From NCBI RefSeq assembly GCF_000801105.2, contig NC_079512.1:1550263-1614262 (forward strand): a stretch of DNA of 64,000 nucleotides, read 5' to 3'. This document shows positions 32,019 to 44,365 of this stretch, in pieces (within the stretch, counting starts at the first letter, position 1; each line of letters opens with the position of its first letter). The DNA comes from Raphanus sativus (taxonomy: Eukaryota > Streptophyta > Magnoliopsida > Brassicales > Brassicaceae). Under the pieces are notes generated by a model that was not told the origin of the DNA, did not search any database, and worked only from the letters and a program-made list of their open reading frames with translations. The position numbers were made by a program, and so were the translations under genes.

Positions 32019-32970
32019 TCTATCGCTCTCTGTTCTCCGTCGATTCAACTTTTCTCCTCCTCCATCGTTATCATCAAACCATCCTTCTCTTTTCATCTTT
32101 AACTCTTGGGCCTGCTGACCCATTTGATCTAAAATATGTGTTCCTTCTAATTGGGCTTTTGGGCTCTACAAAACAAAACCTTGGCTTATGGGCTTGTATA
32201 TTTTTCTTTCTTTCTGCATTTTAATTTGAAAGCTTAAGTTCAAAAAAAAAAAAAAAAAGAATACATCTTATTTTTTATTTTTTGAAAACTAACTCTTTTT
32301 ATATGTGATAAGACAACTTTGTCTTGATCTAAATTAGATATTATGTTTTTAAAAATAAAATTCATTATTGCTATTGCGATTATTTTCGAATTAAAGTTGG
32401 ATAAAATATCTTCAAATATACATTTTTTTTTAAAAAAAATAAAGCTTTATTTATCATAAACCTTACGATTCATAAAACATTTTCAAACTAATCGCTGTAA
32501 TCAATATTTTGATTGGCTCAGTCGAACAAAATATTTTGATTGGTTGTGTTTAATTAATAATATGATTACATATCTAATACAATAAAGTTAACAGATCTGT
32601 TTTTTCAAGCTATCCACGACATCTTAGGTGAGAGGGGCAAATGGAGACACCTGTCACAACCAGAGTGGATTGTGGGTATCACGCACTTCGCCTACTCTCG
32701 CCGTCATTATCTTTGCGTTAACTTCACGCGCGTCAGTGTATTTGATTTGTGGCCCACAGAAAGTTTCGCGTCTGTGGCCCATAACTGTTACGACTCTTTC
32801 TTCTTCCCATTGACGCCGTCTCGGTGACCTCTTCGCCGGCGCAAGAGAAACGGCTCACCTCGCCTTCAATCCGGCATTTATTCTGAGCTTCTCTGTTAGT
32901 GTAATCAACCCTTTTCTTTAAGAGTGCTATCAGCCTCTTCGTTTCCATTAAAACCGACGCCCTCTCTCAC

Positions 32971-32978
32971 TATAAATA
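32971..32978 (+). promoter_or_regulatory. TATA box upstream of the RPA1-like frame
   Basis: TATAAATA lies 81 bases before the ATG at 33052, suggesting that the fragment kept a promoter. Confidence 0.45.
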
Positions 32979-33051
32979 TGACCCTTTCTGCCATCCGCAG
33001 ACCTTCTCGCACCAAATTTCAAACCAAGCCAATTTCGATTAAGAGATTCCG

Positions 33052-33508
33052 ATGGCCAATTCATACACTGTTCTTGCTAACCTCAGAGCCGGTAGATGCT
33101 CTAACAAGGTGGAGGTCCGTCTGCTGCGGTTCTGGGATGCGAAAAACATCAAAGGTGGAAAACTGATCAGCCTCGAGATGTTGTTGATTGACGAAGAAGT
33201 AGGTTACTTTTTCACTACTCTGAGCCCGCTTTCGATTTTCCTTGTCTCCCCTCTCAATCCTGTTCTGATTGCAATTATTTTTCTTTTTTAATTAGTTTCT
33301 TTCAGTATCTTCGATTTCTATCTCCTTATGTTTATTGTTTAAGTGGTCGGACTCCGACTTCACCCGGAGCAATTTCGGTTTTCGTCTGTCCTATGCCCAT
33401 GTTTCCGTTCGCTTCAATGATGGCACGTCTTTCACTGAAAGAACCGATTCAGTTAAGTCAATACCAATTGAAATGTTCCGGAATCATACGAGCTATTGTC
33501 ATTTTTAA
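33052..33508 (+). pseudogene. RPA1-like (DUF223, OB-fold) gene fragment
   Basis: The first exon, 33052-33198, reads MANSYTVLANLRAGRC, SNKVEVRLLRFWDAKNIKGG and LISLEMLLIDEE, then GTAGGT as donor. This is the typical start of Brassicaceae replication protein A1-like/DUF223 proteins. A second block at about 33356-33508 reads DFTRSNFGFRLSYAHVSVRF, NDGTSFTERTDSVKSIPIEM then stop, the expected later part of the same OB-fold. The middle of the domain and the rest of the protein are missing or degraded. Homologues bind single-stranded DNA. Here it is probably cargo or native content of the Helitron. Confidence 0.7.
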
Positions 33509-34558
33509 ATACCTTGACGAGAGTTTAATGTAAGTTGTGTCCATTTTTAACCTATACTTATATTGATTATGCTTTTTATGTGGATTGATTTCGATTGTAA
33601 GATCTCAGTTTAGATCCTTGGATTGGTTTCATTGATCCAGGTTCTATCAGGTTTACTTTTGAGTGGATTGTCTTCCTCTGAGCACAGTTTTCGATTTGGA
33701 TCAATGTTACTCCATCCCAGCATATCTGTTAACCTCCATCACCTTGGGTTATTCATCTGCTAATTCTGAAAGATAATTTACATTTTACTAATTCAGCCCC
33801 TTCTTTTTGCTGTTGATGATACTGTGATCATGCAGTTTATGAATGGTACTGGGAGACACGTAGGAATCAGAGTGGACTACTCAGCTGCTTCCTGGTTAAA
33901 CACTTAAGTTTATTTCAATGAGGTAACATTATATTGTCTGATAGAACATCAAGCCAAATGTGGCTGTTAGGGATAGAGCGTACATAGTCGATTCAGCAAA
34001 TTATCTAACCAAACCATTTTTTTCTATGTACTTCGGTGTAGCCTATTTGCTTTGGTTATCTGAATATGAAAGGCGGTAAGCCTTCCACTTTTAAAAATAT
34101 ATCAATCTTATTCAGTGGTCTCATGCATTTGTATAATTGTATTTGTTCAAGCTATGCTCAGGGAGAGAAGTAATCAGTTCATTGTCGAAGCTTATATCAA
34201 AGGTCTTGACCACGTCGATCTTGAGGCATCATCATGTCCACTTTGGCTCAAGTTTGAGCAAGCACTGAGTTCTATGGAGAACCCAAGCGGTATCAACGTT
34301 GATAACCGCAACAAATTTGTTTTGGTTTTCATTTTCTTTTCCTTACTGATTTTATTTCATCATTGATATAGGAAGCTGATTTATTCTATGATACCATTGC
34401 CTATACGTACTTACACTCTGGTGAAGAATAAAGGGTTTAGCTTGGATTCGTGTGTTTGTGACTCATTTTTTATTCAAAGCGCAAACCTATGCAAGTGTTT
34501 GATCCTAATACAATTGACCTAGGATAGGTTACTACTTCCGGTAGACAAATCTGATAAA

Positions 34559-34762
34559 GTGACCTGCACAAAGCTACAATCATTCATAGAAGAACTCAAG
34601 CAGCCTCTCTACTTCACCACTCCTATGGCGATTGTGGTCATTACCAAGTTAACCTTTCAGAACATCTCAATGGTGATGGTGGATCATCTTGGAAACCTCG
34701 CTGTTACCATCGCCTCTCTCAGCTCCTCCTTTTGCAATATCATTGGCTTCAGTTTTATTGTA
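34559..34762 (+). pseudogene. MATE (DETOXIFICATION) efflux transporter exon fragment
   Basis: One open stretch reads EELKQPLYFTTPMAIVVITK, NISMVMVDHLGNLAVTIASL and SSSFCNIIGFSFIV. This is the first transmembrane region of DTX/MATE proteins (usual EVKRLGYFAAPMAAVVI.. MVMVGHLG..SFCNVTGFSFIV). Gly of the VGHLG motif is Asp here. The remaining 11 helices are absent. The fragment lies inside the probable Helitron, so transduplication is the likely origin. Confidence 0.75.
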
Positions 34763-35167
34763 AATATTTTTATCTTTCCTTTTATCTAAGTTACAAGAAC
34801 CTTGGAAACTGCACCTCCATTCACTTGATTTTTTTTTAAATGTATACAAGTGGTTTTTCTTCTACGTGCAATCTTTGATTGGCATTCTTTTTATTAGTTA
34901 AACTAATCACTTGCAACATTTGGTTTTGGTAAGGTTAACGTTCTATATCAAACCTTCACCGAAATGGGTAAGAGTGTCTAACAGAGGTTACGTAGTTTTA
35001 TATATGTGATACATCCTTCAACAATCCCTTGACGGATGATACACTTAATTGCCCCACAGGCATACACTTACGGTTTACAACCATATGTCTAAAACATGAT
35101 GGTGGATTCTCTGGCTCACCCACTTTCTTGCATATCAAGTAAGTGCTCCTTTTTATATTAATTCAAA

Positions 35168-35228
35168 CCATATATTAAGGTTTTTTTTTTTGAAACACTT
35201 TTTTTAAACACTCCATATATTAAAGTTT
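35168..35228. repeat. Micro-retroinsertion (29 bp) with 16-bp imperfect TSD
   Basis: CCATATATTAAGGTTT (35168-35183) and CCATATATTAAAGTTT (35213-35228) enclose a T-run, GAAACAC, a second T-run and AAACACT. Confidence 0.5.
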
Positions 35229-35709
35229 ATGTCATACATATTCTTATAATTAATATTCATTATTTGTTCATATTTGTCAATAAACAATAGTTCAAGTTTT
35301 GAGTACTCATTTTCGGAGTTCATATCAACACTCTCCGACTAGCGGTTTCAAATCAGTCACTGATTTTTTTTAGTTAGTCCTACTTATTTCAGCATGATTG
35401 GATAAAAACAGCAACGTAAAATCCTTACAATGGTCATACAACCTACTAGGGATTTTTCAAAAATTATACAATAAACCAGCGAAAATTTAACAAATTTCTA
35501 GAATTCAAATGTCAAACAATCCGCGCGAAGCGCGGACATACCACTAGTTGGATATAAAGCACGGATAGGCCTCTTGACGGATGTCTCACGTATGGAAGAT
35601 GCTTCAGAATGGCTTGAAAATGTCTTGGGTATGTTTCTGTTGCAGTTTGACTTCAAATTGGTGTCTCTTGATGCTTTATAAAACATCCTCAGGTGATAGG
35701 CAACCATGT

Positions 35710-36630
35710 TTTTTTTTTTAACACTGACTATTTTCATTGATGAAGAAACAGAGTAATACACAAGGAAAGACACCAAAGCTAGCGAGTAAACAACACCCCT
35801 AGAAACTAAGCCAGTAGGATACAAGATCATCCTCTGGAAACAAAGGCCAGCAGATTTAACTGAAATCTCTGGAAGCTAAAACAGAACATAAGTAACAGAG
35901 TTCAAAGTACAAACTGAAAATAAATCTAGATCATAAAAGTAAAACACCCAAGCAAATGGACCACTAAGGCAAGAAGGAAGAAGTAAACGCACATTCATCG
36001 ACGAGATTTATTAAGGGAGACCTGCCTCTCATTATACTGCTCCGAAACCATCTGACGAGCCATGAGTAAGCAAAGGTACAATAATCCCAGGAGGAGGAGG
36101 ACCATTTTTTCACTCCAAACTCCACGCCAAGATGCAGAAAGGCCGAAGCCCCATATCCTTAAAGACGAGCCGGATCCGTGAAGATTGCAAACTGAATCTG
36201 ACCCGTCGCAAACGAAATCAAGGATAAGCACAACCTTACAAGCCTTAGTAAATCCACCAGAAGAGGCATCCATCAACATGCAAACAGATCGGAGAGACAA
36301 ATCTCACAACAGAAATCAGATCCTATAGAGTAAGATACAGGATACTGAAGACCACGAGAGAAAGCCAAGAGATAAGAGAAGAACGGAACAAGCGAAGATC
36401 TCAGAAACACCGAGAAGCCACCACCGTCAAACTATCTTCAACAAAACCGATCTGATAATCTAGATCTAGATCTACACAGGAAACTTTGAACCGACCGAAA
36501 GATATACAAACGGAGAAACGAAAATCAAGACCGGACCGACGGTGTCTATGGGAGCCCACCCGTCGGCCGGTAAAACGGTGATTAAAGATGTAAACTTTTA
36601 GATAGAAGCGAGAAAGAAATTGAGGAGAGA
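35710..36630 (-). mobile_element. 921-bp non-coding retroposon (Sadhu-like?) with 17-bp TSD
   Basis: GTGATAGGCAACCATGT is perfect at 35693-35709 and 36631-36647. The plus-strand insert begins with a T-run, so the RNA-sense strand is minus and ends in poly-A. There is no long frame and no Pol III box near its 5' end. The length of about 0.9 kb, poly-A tail, long TSD and lack of coding match what is known of Sadhu retroposons of Brassicaceae; membership is inferred. It lies immediately downstream of the Helitron 3' end. Confidence 0.75.
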
Positions 36631-36713
36631 GTGATAGGCAACCATGTAAAATTTAGAAACCAAATACAATCTCTAATCCTAAAGGATAAGATGACGACAT
36701 GTCTTGTTTGGCT

Positions 36714-37900
36714 TTGGCGGGAAAACGGCCATTTCATACCCAACATATCGCAATATGTTCAATTCATACCCGACTTATATGACCGTGCCAAAACATACCT
36801 AAACATATATGGATGTGCCAAAACATACCCAACTTATATTTTTTTTGCAAAATCATACAACAGTCGCCACATCAGCTGCCTTTTCATCTATTTTTACTTG
36901 CGTGGATGCAACGTCAGCTAATTTTGCTGGCAAATGTGTCATGTATATAAATTATTAAAAAACTAAATAATTTTGTTATAAAAATAATTTTTTATTATTT
37001 AGTAAAATTAACAAAAATTAATTAATTAATTAAATTTAAATCTTATATAAGAGATATATTCGTAAATATTCTGATCCTATCAAAAAACATCCTAATAAGA
37101 GTTATATATGTATTGTAATGATTCAAATCTAATGCTAGTTTGCAGACGTGTTACTCTTGATTAATTATGATTGTGTTAATCTAAAATTTATAATGTAAAT
37201 AACATACCCATAATTAATAAAGCATAATATGATTTATTTTTACCCTTGATTAATAAAACGTAACATAATTTATTTTTACGTTTTTTTAATCATGGGTATG
37301 TTATTTACATTTAAAAAAATTAGATTAAATGTAAATAACATACCCATGATTAATAAAGCGTAACATGATTCATTTTTACGCTTTATTAATCATGGATATA
37401 TTATTTAAATTTAAAAATTTAGATTAACACAACTATGATTAATCAAGAATAACATGTCTTCAACACTTGCATTGGATTTAAATCATTAAAATACATATAT
37501 AACTCTTATAAGAACGGTTTTTTGATATAATCGAAATATCTTATATAAGATTTGAATTTAATTAATTAATTATTTTTTTGTTAATTTTACTAAATAATAT
37601 AAAATAAAAATTTTATATTTTCTAAAAATTTATTTTTGTAACAAAATTATTTAGTTTTAAAAAAAATTATATACATGGCATATTTGTCAGCAAAATTAGC
37701 TGACGTTACATCCACGCGAGCAAAAATAGATGACATGGCAGCTGATGTGGCGACTGGTGTATGATTTTGCCAAAAAAAAAATAAGTTGGGTATGTTTTGG
37801 CACATCCATATAAATTAAGGTATGTTTTGGCACGACCATATAAGTCGGGTATGAATTGAACATATCACCATATGTTGGATATGAAATGGCTGTTTTCCCC
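36714..37900. mobile_element. 1.19-kb Mutator-like foldback element
   Basis: TTGTTTGGCT is duplicated at 36704-36713 and 37901-37910 (10 bp). The arms are inverted copies for most of the length. GGGAAAACGGCCATTTCATA on the left pairs with the inverse of ATGAAATGGCTGTTTTCCCC on the right, continuing through CGTGCCAAAACATACC, GCCACATCAGCTGCC, AACGTCAGCTAATTTTGCTG and ATTAATTAATTAAATTTAA. Central ACATACCCATGATTAATAAAG units are themselves inverted. It has no coding capacity. Confidence 0.85.
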
Positions 37901-37983
37901 TTGTTTGGCTAACTTTCGTGAATGGCCTTCTCAATTCATTCATTACATTTGTCAACTGTTATGTTTAAAATCGTAATCATTTA

Positions 37984-38014
37984 GAGATCCTATTTTTTTT
38001 TTTTTGAGATCCTA
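37984..38014. repeat. Micro-retroinsertion: 13 T between 9-bp duplicates
   Basis: GAGATCCTA at 37984-37992 and 38006-38014 encloses a pure T-run. Confidence 0.55.
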
Positions 38015-38026
38015 ATATTTTACAAT

Positions 38027-38067
38027 ATTTATAATACTTATTTTTTTGCTAAGAATTTATAATACTT
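38027..38067. repeat. Micro-retroinsertion (15 bp) with 13-bp TSD
   Basis: ATTTATAATACTT at 38027-38039 and 38055-38067 encloses ATTTTTTTGCTAAGA. Read on the minus strand this is TCTTAGC followed by A7, close to the GTTTAGC-A(n) end of LINE element 2. Confidence 0.65.
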
Positions 38068-40088
38068 GTTTATTATAAAGTGTGATCTGAAAAAAGCTAC
38101 GAGGTCATTTCCTTTTCATTCGTTTCTAAACCTATTATTAACTTTTCATAATATAAGCTAAAGCGAATTTTAATTTTTTTTGTATCTTAAATTTTTTAGC
38201 CTAGTTGAATCCTGGGAAGTCGCAAGTCCGCGGATAGACTCCTTCTTCATAACATTCAAATGGGTCCTAAAGCATGGATTCATATCCGCGTTAGGTGAAT
38301 AGAACAATGTGACTTAGTTTCGCATAACAGGAAGATCGAACTTGAAATGTATTAGCGTTGTAGGCCCGTCCACTTCCACTTGACCACAAAGTCCGTTCAA
38401 CGAATTTTGATCTTTGTGGTAAAGCTTGTTGTAATAGGAGAATAACACTGACGCATTCGAGTTTTGTAAGTTGTTTCTTTTGTGTTTACTCAGATTTCAA
38501 CAATTCAAACTTTTTTCCTATTCGTTAAGAAATCAAATGCTTAAATCATTAATGTATTACATTTTTATGATATTTAAAAACATTTAATATGAATAATTTG
38601 GCCAATTTATATGGTAGAAATGTAGTTTCAAAGAAAAAAAATAATTGTGTAATTCTTAAAATAAAATCTTGTTGTGAAGTATTTATCCAAATTTTCCAAA
38701 AGGGGGAAAAACTTACCATCTCCCTCGTTTTACCAATTCATTTTTATACTTTGTTTAACAAAAATTAGAAAAGAGTAATTTGTTTCACAAAATATATTTT
38801 ATATATATATTCGATTTTTTAATAATAATAATAATAATAATATTTAAGAATTACTTTTGATTTAATTTTATTAAGAATAATATTTACATACAAAACAACT
38901 AATTTGTTTCTTAATAATGTGCAAATAGTTCAGAAATATTAACTTTGTTAAACAGTGTTTGCAAACATGTTTGAACAGAGGGAACGTTTTAAGTTGGTTT
39001 CGTATAACTTCAAAATTGACTAAAATCCTTATACAAAACAAACAAGTCCTGAGAATTCAAAATGAAAGCACTGGTGAAACAAACCATGATATTGATGTAA
39101 CAACTATACACTACACATTTCGATCTCATATCTTTCACTTTTTTTAGCACATTTGCCCATTTCAATCTCTAATAGCTATTGATGTTGGCATTGCATCCCA
39201 TAAGCGCACATACAAAACCTCCAACCTTCAAAATTCGTTCCCAAAGTAAGTAAGAGCAGAAATTTAATTTTTGTTCAGCCAAAATCAGCCATTCAGACAA
39301 ACTTTTCAGTCCTGCAAAACAGAAGAGGACAACAACTACAGAAGATGATCATCACATTGCAATTAAAATATTAAAAACATTAATTCCTAAATAAATTTAC
39401 AATATTTTCGTAACAAACAAGAAAAAAGGTCCACGAATAAACAAAAAGCCCTCAGTAATCAAACAAAATCTGTCACTAGTGGCGCATAAATCTCCGGTTT
39501 TTCAAAATGATCAGTAGCTACCATCGCAACAAAGTAGTAGCAGTAGCAGCAGCAGCAAAACAACAAAAGAAGAAGAAGAGAGTGTTAACAATGACGATGA
39601 TGATGATGATGATGATGATAGGGAAGAAGAAGAAGAGCTGCAATGATAACTACATGAACAAGCGATTAAAAAAACCAGGGCACCACTCAGAAAGTATCGA
39701 ACTTTTACATCAACGGGCTAAGAAAAAAACAAAACCCTTAAAAATCAAAACTTTATCAAGAAAAGCCCTCAGATATCATAGCTATTAAAATCTGATCATT
39801 CAAGGCTTTTAAGTAAATGGATAAAACCCAGCAAAAATCCAAAAAGACCCAGAAACACCACTACTTCGAATCCGACGCACGTGTGTAAGAGATGGTGCTC
39901 GTGCGTGTGAAACGACGTCGGCCACGAAGAAGCGATGTTTCCAAGGCTTAAAAAGAAACAACACACAACACGCCGGAGATATTCACACAGATACAACCGC
40001 TCTACTACATAAAGTTACAACGCTAATCGACAGAAAAAAGAAAGTAAAGACAAATCTGAGCAGTTTTGTCCGAAGGAGTGAACTTGGG

Positions 40089-42945
40089 ACATTATTCTTA
40101 TATAACACATAACCCTTATAGCTTATTCTATGGTAACCCACATTATTCTACATGACACACTTTATATGAAATATCTATTTCACCCTTAATGAATTTGTTC
40201 TTTTTGTTTTATCTTTTTCATTTCCAGTAATTAATTTAAAAAAAAACAAAAAACAGAAAAAGAAATTGGTCTTCTTTAACATTGACGTCGTATCTCCTCC
40301 GGTAGCACGCGACGTCTCCGATCTTCAACTTCAACGACAGCATGCGGTGTATCTAGTACTCTCTGTAATCGTGACCATCTTCTCCTCTTCAAACTTCAAA
40401 CGCACGATGGTTTATTGCTCCAACCTCCAATCAAAGTTGTGTTCGATAACTCGTAGGCAACATTTGTCGACTCCACCAAGTCGCCATCATCGCTGTGATC
40501 TTAGACCCTTACCGCCGACTCCGCCAAGCTTTGATTTCAGTCAACCATGGATGACGATGGATTGAGAAAATCTCAATCAACCATGGATGAGCGATTGATT
40601 GAATCTGGTGGGAGAAGCAACTTTTCACTATTTATATTTTTGGTCCTCATAATTTTTGTTTCTCTTCATTTTGATCCCAAACTTTCTAATTGACTAGATT
40701 TTTTTCTGATTTCAGCTTGAACTTTTCAATTACGCACTTTAACCCTTATTAGCTCTACAAATAGACAAATAAATACAATATATATACCTAAATACAATTT
40801 AGAAAGATTAAAATAGCCTAAAACTAACTGCATAATAAGTAAAATCATGAAATTGCTAAAGGAGTGGATTATAGAAGATGGTACAAAAAGTACAACTCAT
40901 ATAACTAGACATATAACTCATATACTATACATGTAATATTGATTTCATTGGTACAACTTCATATTATATATCAGATATGTAATATTGGTACTACTGGTAA
41001 AACTTCTTCATTGTAGAAATTTTAAAATTACATTTGATTTTTCATATGAAGAAAACAATCAACTAACCAAATTGGTGTGTTTATAATGGTCTCTCCTAAC
41101 TATTGTAATTTTTTAAAAAATGTTTTTGAAATTATTACACTATCTCATAAGTATTCATGTTCCACCTTATACTTAAAGGTTTGTTTACTTGTTTGTCCAC
41201 TATATTTTTGAAAAACATACACCGAATGCATTTTAAAGAAATTAATGATTCAATTATATGTGATATCAAATGGATAAACATATAGAAGTAATAAAACTGG
41301 GTTATATTTATTTTTTATGTGGTACAACTAACTTTTTCAATTTGACTGCCAAAATACAACTATGTACAAACTTGTACAACTCAAAAGTTGGTACAACTAT
41401 GTATTATTACAAGAACATAGTTGTACGAGTTAAACCAATATTACATATTCTTCTCGTAGTTACATTAGTTGTACTATTTATACTGATCATATTAAACTAC
41501 TTTTCTCTTAATTTTGTGTTTTTTAGGCTTTCATTTTCTCGATGGAAGTGTATTTCTATTCATAACATTAAAAATATTTCCCAAGTATGTGTAAGACCTA
41601 TAGAAAATCATATATAAAATTATTGGTATACTAAAACAACACAAATTAAGTGTTGCCAGTACAATACTACCATAGTCAAACCAGTTATACTATTATTGTT
41701 GTAGTCCAAACATAAAACATAATGCTTATGTATTTTTTGTACTTGTGATGCCATGTGCATCATCTTTTGTTCTCTTGGTGAAGGTATATTGCTATTGATA
41801 ACATTAACATCCCACAGAAAAACATATATATCATCATCATCACCATCCATTGCTATTTATGCAAATATATTTTCGTTAATCAAAGGTGTTATGATAATCT
41901 GAGATGGTTTTGCTAATTTGCAAAACATAAGAATAAAAAGCTATTTGAAGTCAAATACGAAACTACAACTAACATTGGTATGCCATTTTTAATATGGAAA
42001 CATTGCTACTATTACCATAGTTAAAATAGGTGCACAAGTTGGACTATTATTGTCATAGTACAACTAGCATAACTACTCTATATATACCAGACATAAAATA
42101 CTGGTGCAACTTGTACAACTTCTTCAATCAAAAAATTTTAAAATTTCATTTGGCTTTTAATAAGAAAATAACATAAGACTAAACAAGTCGAAAGACCCTT
42201 AGAATGGTCTATCCTAATTATTTGAAGTTTAACCAATTTTTTCCGAAATAATTACACAGTCACATAAGTTTCTATGATCTACCTTATACTTTAAAGGTTT
42301 TTTTACTTGTTTGATCACTATATTTTTGAAAAACATACAACGACAATGTTTTAACAAATATAACGATTTCATAGTATATGATTCTAAGTATGTAAATACT
42401 TGTTATACACGTTCTAGTTGTACTAGTTATATTCAACCTAGTTGAACGAGTTATACTGGTTATACTTAATCTAGTTGTACTAGTTAGAGTGGTACTAGTT
42501 GTACTAGTTCGAGTTGTACCAGTTGTACTAGTAATACTCTATGTTCTTCAATGTCGCGAATTTTTCACAGTGAAGCTGAAGTTCGATCCAGATAAGAGGA
42601 AATCGGTTAAGGATGATAATAAGTTAATCGATTTGGGATAAGAACAAAAAAACAAGTAAAAATCTGGGTTAAAAACAAGAACAACAAAATTGGATTGTGT
42701 GAGGTGAAGGAGAGATTGTGCTTGATTTGGGGATTTAGGGTTACAAATGAGTTGGATTCTGGAGAAAACGGGTCGGATCTTGGGTGGATATTAGTGGCAC
42801 GGGTTGTAAATAAGTTAATGTCTTCTGGTTTTTTAGTTATTTACCTTTATTTTGTCTTTAAATTTAAATGTAAAATAAATTTAAATCATGGTTGTGTCAT
42901 TTTAGAATTTTTGAACTCCCTTTGGGTCATGAGAGAATTTGATCC
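40089..42945. mobile_element. Unclassified 2.86-kb insertion flanked by an 11-bp direct repeat
   Basis: GTGAACTTGGG occurs at 40078-40088 and 42946-42956. No terminal inverted repeat is seen, which would suit a non-TIR (VANDAL-type) Mutator element; this is only an inference from the flanking-repeat length. The interior lacks a transposase. It has an internal direct repeat of about 290 bases (about 40980-41265 against 42100-42385, sharing CTATATTTTTGAAAAACATA) and a cluster of AGTTGTACTAGTT-type units. Confidence 0.5.
42405..42535. repeat. Tandem AGTTGTACT/AGTTATACT motif cluster
   Basis: About a dozen degenerate 9-10-base units follow each other, including the palindromic junction GTACTAGT. 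Single GTACAACT units are scattered through the preceding 1.6 kb. Confidence 0.7.
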
Positions 42946-43091
42946 GTGAACTTGGGGGATGAAACTAGACCTTCGGCATCCAGAAATGACGATTTTACCC
43001 TTATACTTCGGTTCATGGGCTTTGTGATTTAGTCAAGCCCATTATAAGCAAACGAATTTATATGTACTTGTTGATGAGTTATGGAAAGTGT

Positions 43092-43260
43092 TTTTTTTTT
43101 TTTGTTAACCCGGGTGTCCGGATTCCCGTAGGAATTTGACTAGCGTCGACCACCGCCCTCACAATCTGAACCACTAAGGGTCCGGAGGGTTTTACGACAG
43201 CGGCGGATTCCCAGAGGGACCATGTGAAAACCCCGTTGACTAACGCGAATCGAACCTATA
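43092..43260 (-). mobile_element. SINE-like insertion, 5'-truncated
   Basis: TATGGAAAGTGT (43080-43091) and TATGAAAAGTGT (43261-43272) form a 12-bp duplication with one mismatch. On the minus strand the insert begins with GGTTCGATTCGCG, a Pol III B box, and ends in an A-run. The A box is missing, so the element is truncated at its 5' end or highly diverged. Confidence 0.65.
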
Positions 43261-43422
43261 TATGAAAAGTGTATTGTTACTATATTTTCAACAATGCTTC
43301 AAATAGTCAATTAAATCATCATATAAATTCCATAGTATACGATAACTAGAACAACATATATGAAGCGTATTGTTACTATATTTTCAACAATGCTTCAAAT
43401 AGTCAATTAAATCATCATATGA
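43259..43422. repeat. Tandem duplication, ~99-bp period
   Basis: GTATTGTTACTATATTTTCA continuing through CAACAATGCTTCAAATAGTC and ATTAAATCATCATAT occurs at about 43271-43325 and again at 43368-43422. The copies are nearly identical. Confidence 0.85.
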
Positions 43423-44365
43423 TATTGATGAACAACTTCAAAGACGATCATTTTATGATATAGCTAATTTCCACAAATTGATGGACGATTTTGCTCTCAC
43501 AAGAAACGGCTGCAACATTCTAGAATTTTTGCTAAGTTTTGCATCATATAATCCAAAAGAAATTACATTTTTAGAAAAAAAATGAATTTCAAATTTGGTA
43601 TAGAAAACTTCCAACCTCAACCACTAAATCACGGTGTCTCCGTAATTGTATAGTCACTACTATGATGCTCGTCGTCTAAGCATGTATTGTATAGTGGAAT
43701 TTTATAGTAAAGACAAGAAGATTTACCAGGATCGAAAGCTAGTTGCAGATAATATTTAATAATTTAAATTATGAGAGTAATCACAATTTTTGGTGGTGTT
43801 ATTTCGTGCTCCACCACTTCTTGCAACTGGCAATATTTAAACGCAAAGACATAACCTCATGATACCGTAATCAATTTTAAAGTTCAATATGGAAGTGATT
43901 TGCAAACGTATATTTCAGTTTTCAAGTTAAGCTGCTTTGTAGAAGAAACTGATAAGCTGGTTTCTCTTAAAGTATGTTCTACAAAAATAGTAAACGAATC
44001 GTAATCTTGTGATTTTGCTAGCCTGTTTATTTTTTAAGGAAATAAAATCAAAACCATAACGAATGTTTTTTGTTAATCAAAAGCGGCAAACGAGAAATGA
44101 GTCGCATTGACCTGTGAGAAGCGATGGCCCTTCGAGTACACTTTTGGATCATCAAGCTGATATGAAATTATATTTCAGGAAACTGGATTACATCACGTAA
44201 CTTGGGTAATTAAACTATAACTATCGATGTTTGGTCAATTCTTATTTTAGTTTCCAATGATTTTATTCTCCTCGCAAAAATCTACACATAGTGGTTGGTT
44301 TGTTCCTTTGATTGGTCCACGCCGCAAAACAAGATCACCAACAAGTTTCTGAATTTTAGACCCAT
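43423..44365. other. Intergenic, nothing recognised
   Basis: No open frame of note, no repeat boundary and no RNA gene could be supported. Confidence 0.4.

Larger units (their letters stand above)
26461..32256 (+). mobile_element. Near full-length LINE (L1-type non-LTR retrotransposon), element 1
   Basis: The TSD AAGAATACATCTTATT (16 bp) is perfect at 26445-26460 and 32257-32272. A poly-A tail (about 15 A) ends the element at 32256. The body is a 36-base leader, ORF1 (frameshifted), ORF2 (intact, 1216 residues) and a 3' UTR of about 220 bases ending TTAAGTTC before the A-run. The perfect TSD and open ORF2 point to a recent insertion. Confidence 0.93.
32573..35547 (+). mobile_element. Probable Helitron with RPA1-like and MATE gene fragments
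   Basis: The 3' end is diagnostic. The hairpin CCGCGCGAAGCGCGG (35521-35535) lies 8 bases before CTAG (35544-35547), followed by T. The proposed 5' end TCTAATACAATAAAG (32573, after an A) resembles Helitron 5' termini but is less certain. Inside are a TATA box, an RPA1-like exon pair and a MATE exon fragment. Plant Helitrons commonly encode RPA-like proteins and capture gene pieces. No Rep/helicase is visible, so it is non-autonomous. Confidence 0.65.
37911..40077. other. Gene-poor region with microsatellites
   Basis: Two micro-insertions (37984-38014, 38027-38067), (AAT)n at about 38820-38840, (AGTAGC)n at 39534-39555 and (GAT)n at 39596-39620. Minus-strand sequence at 40060-39800 looks like a GC-richer leader but no protein is recognised. 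Confidence 0.4.

Noticed and set aside
36718..37890. CRISPR-like or microRNA hairpin
   Set aside because: Repeats are inverted arms of a transposon with a target duplication; there are no regular spacers, and the foldback is far longer than a typical microRNA precursor.
39507..39788. Lys/Met-rich 93-codon frame as a gene
   Set aside because: It is made of AGC/GAT microsatellites and A-rich sequence, with no family resemblance.
43240..43262. tRNA gene from GGTTCGATTCG on the minus strand
   Set aside because: There is no A box or acceptor stem; the TSD and A-tail show a SINE-like insertion.
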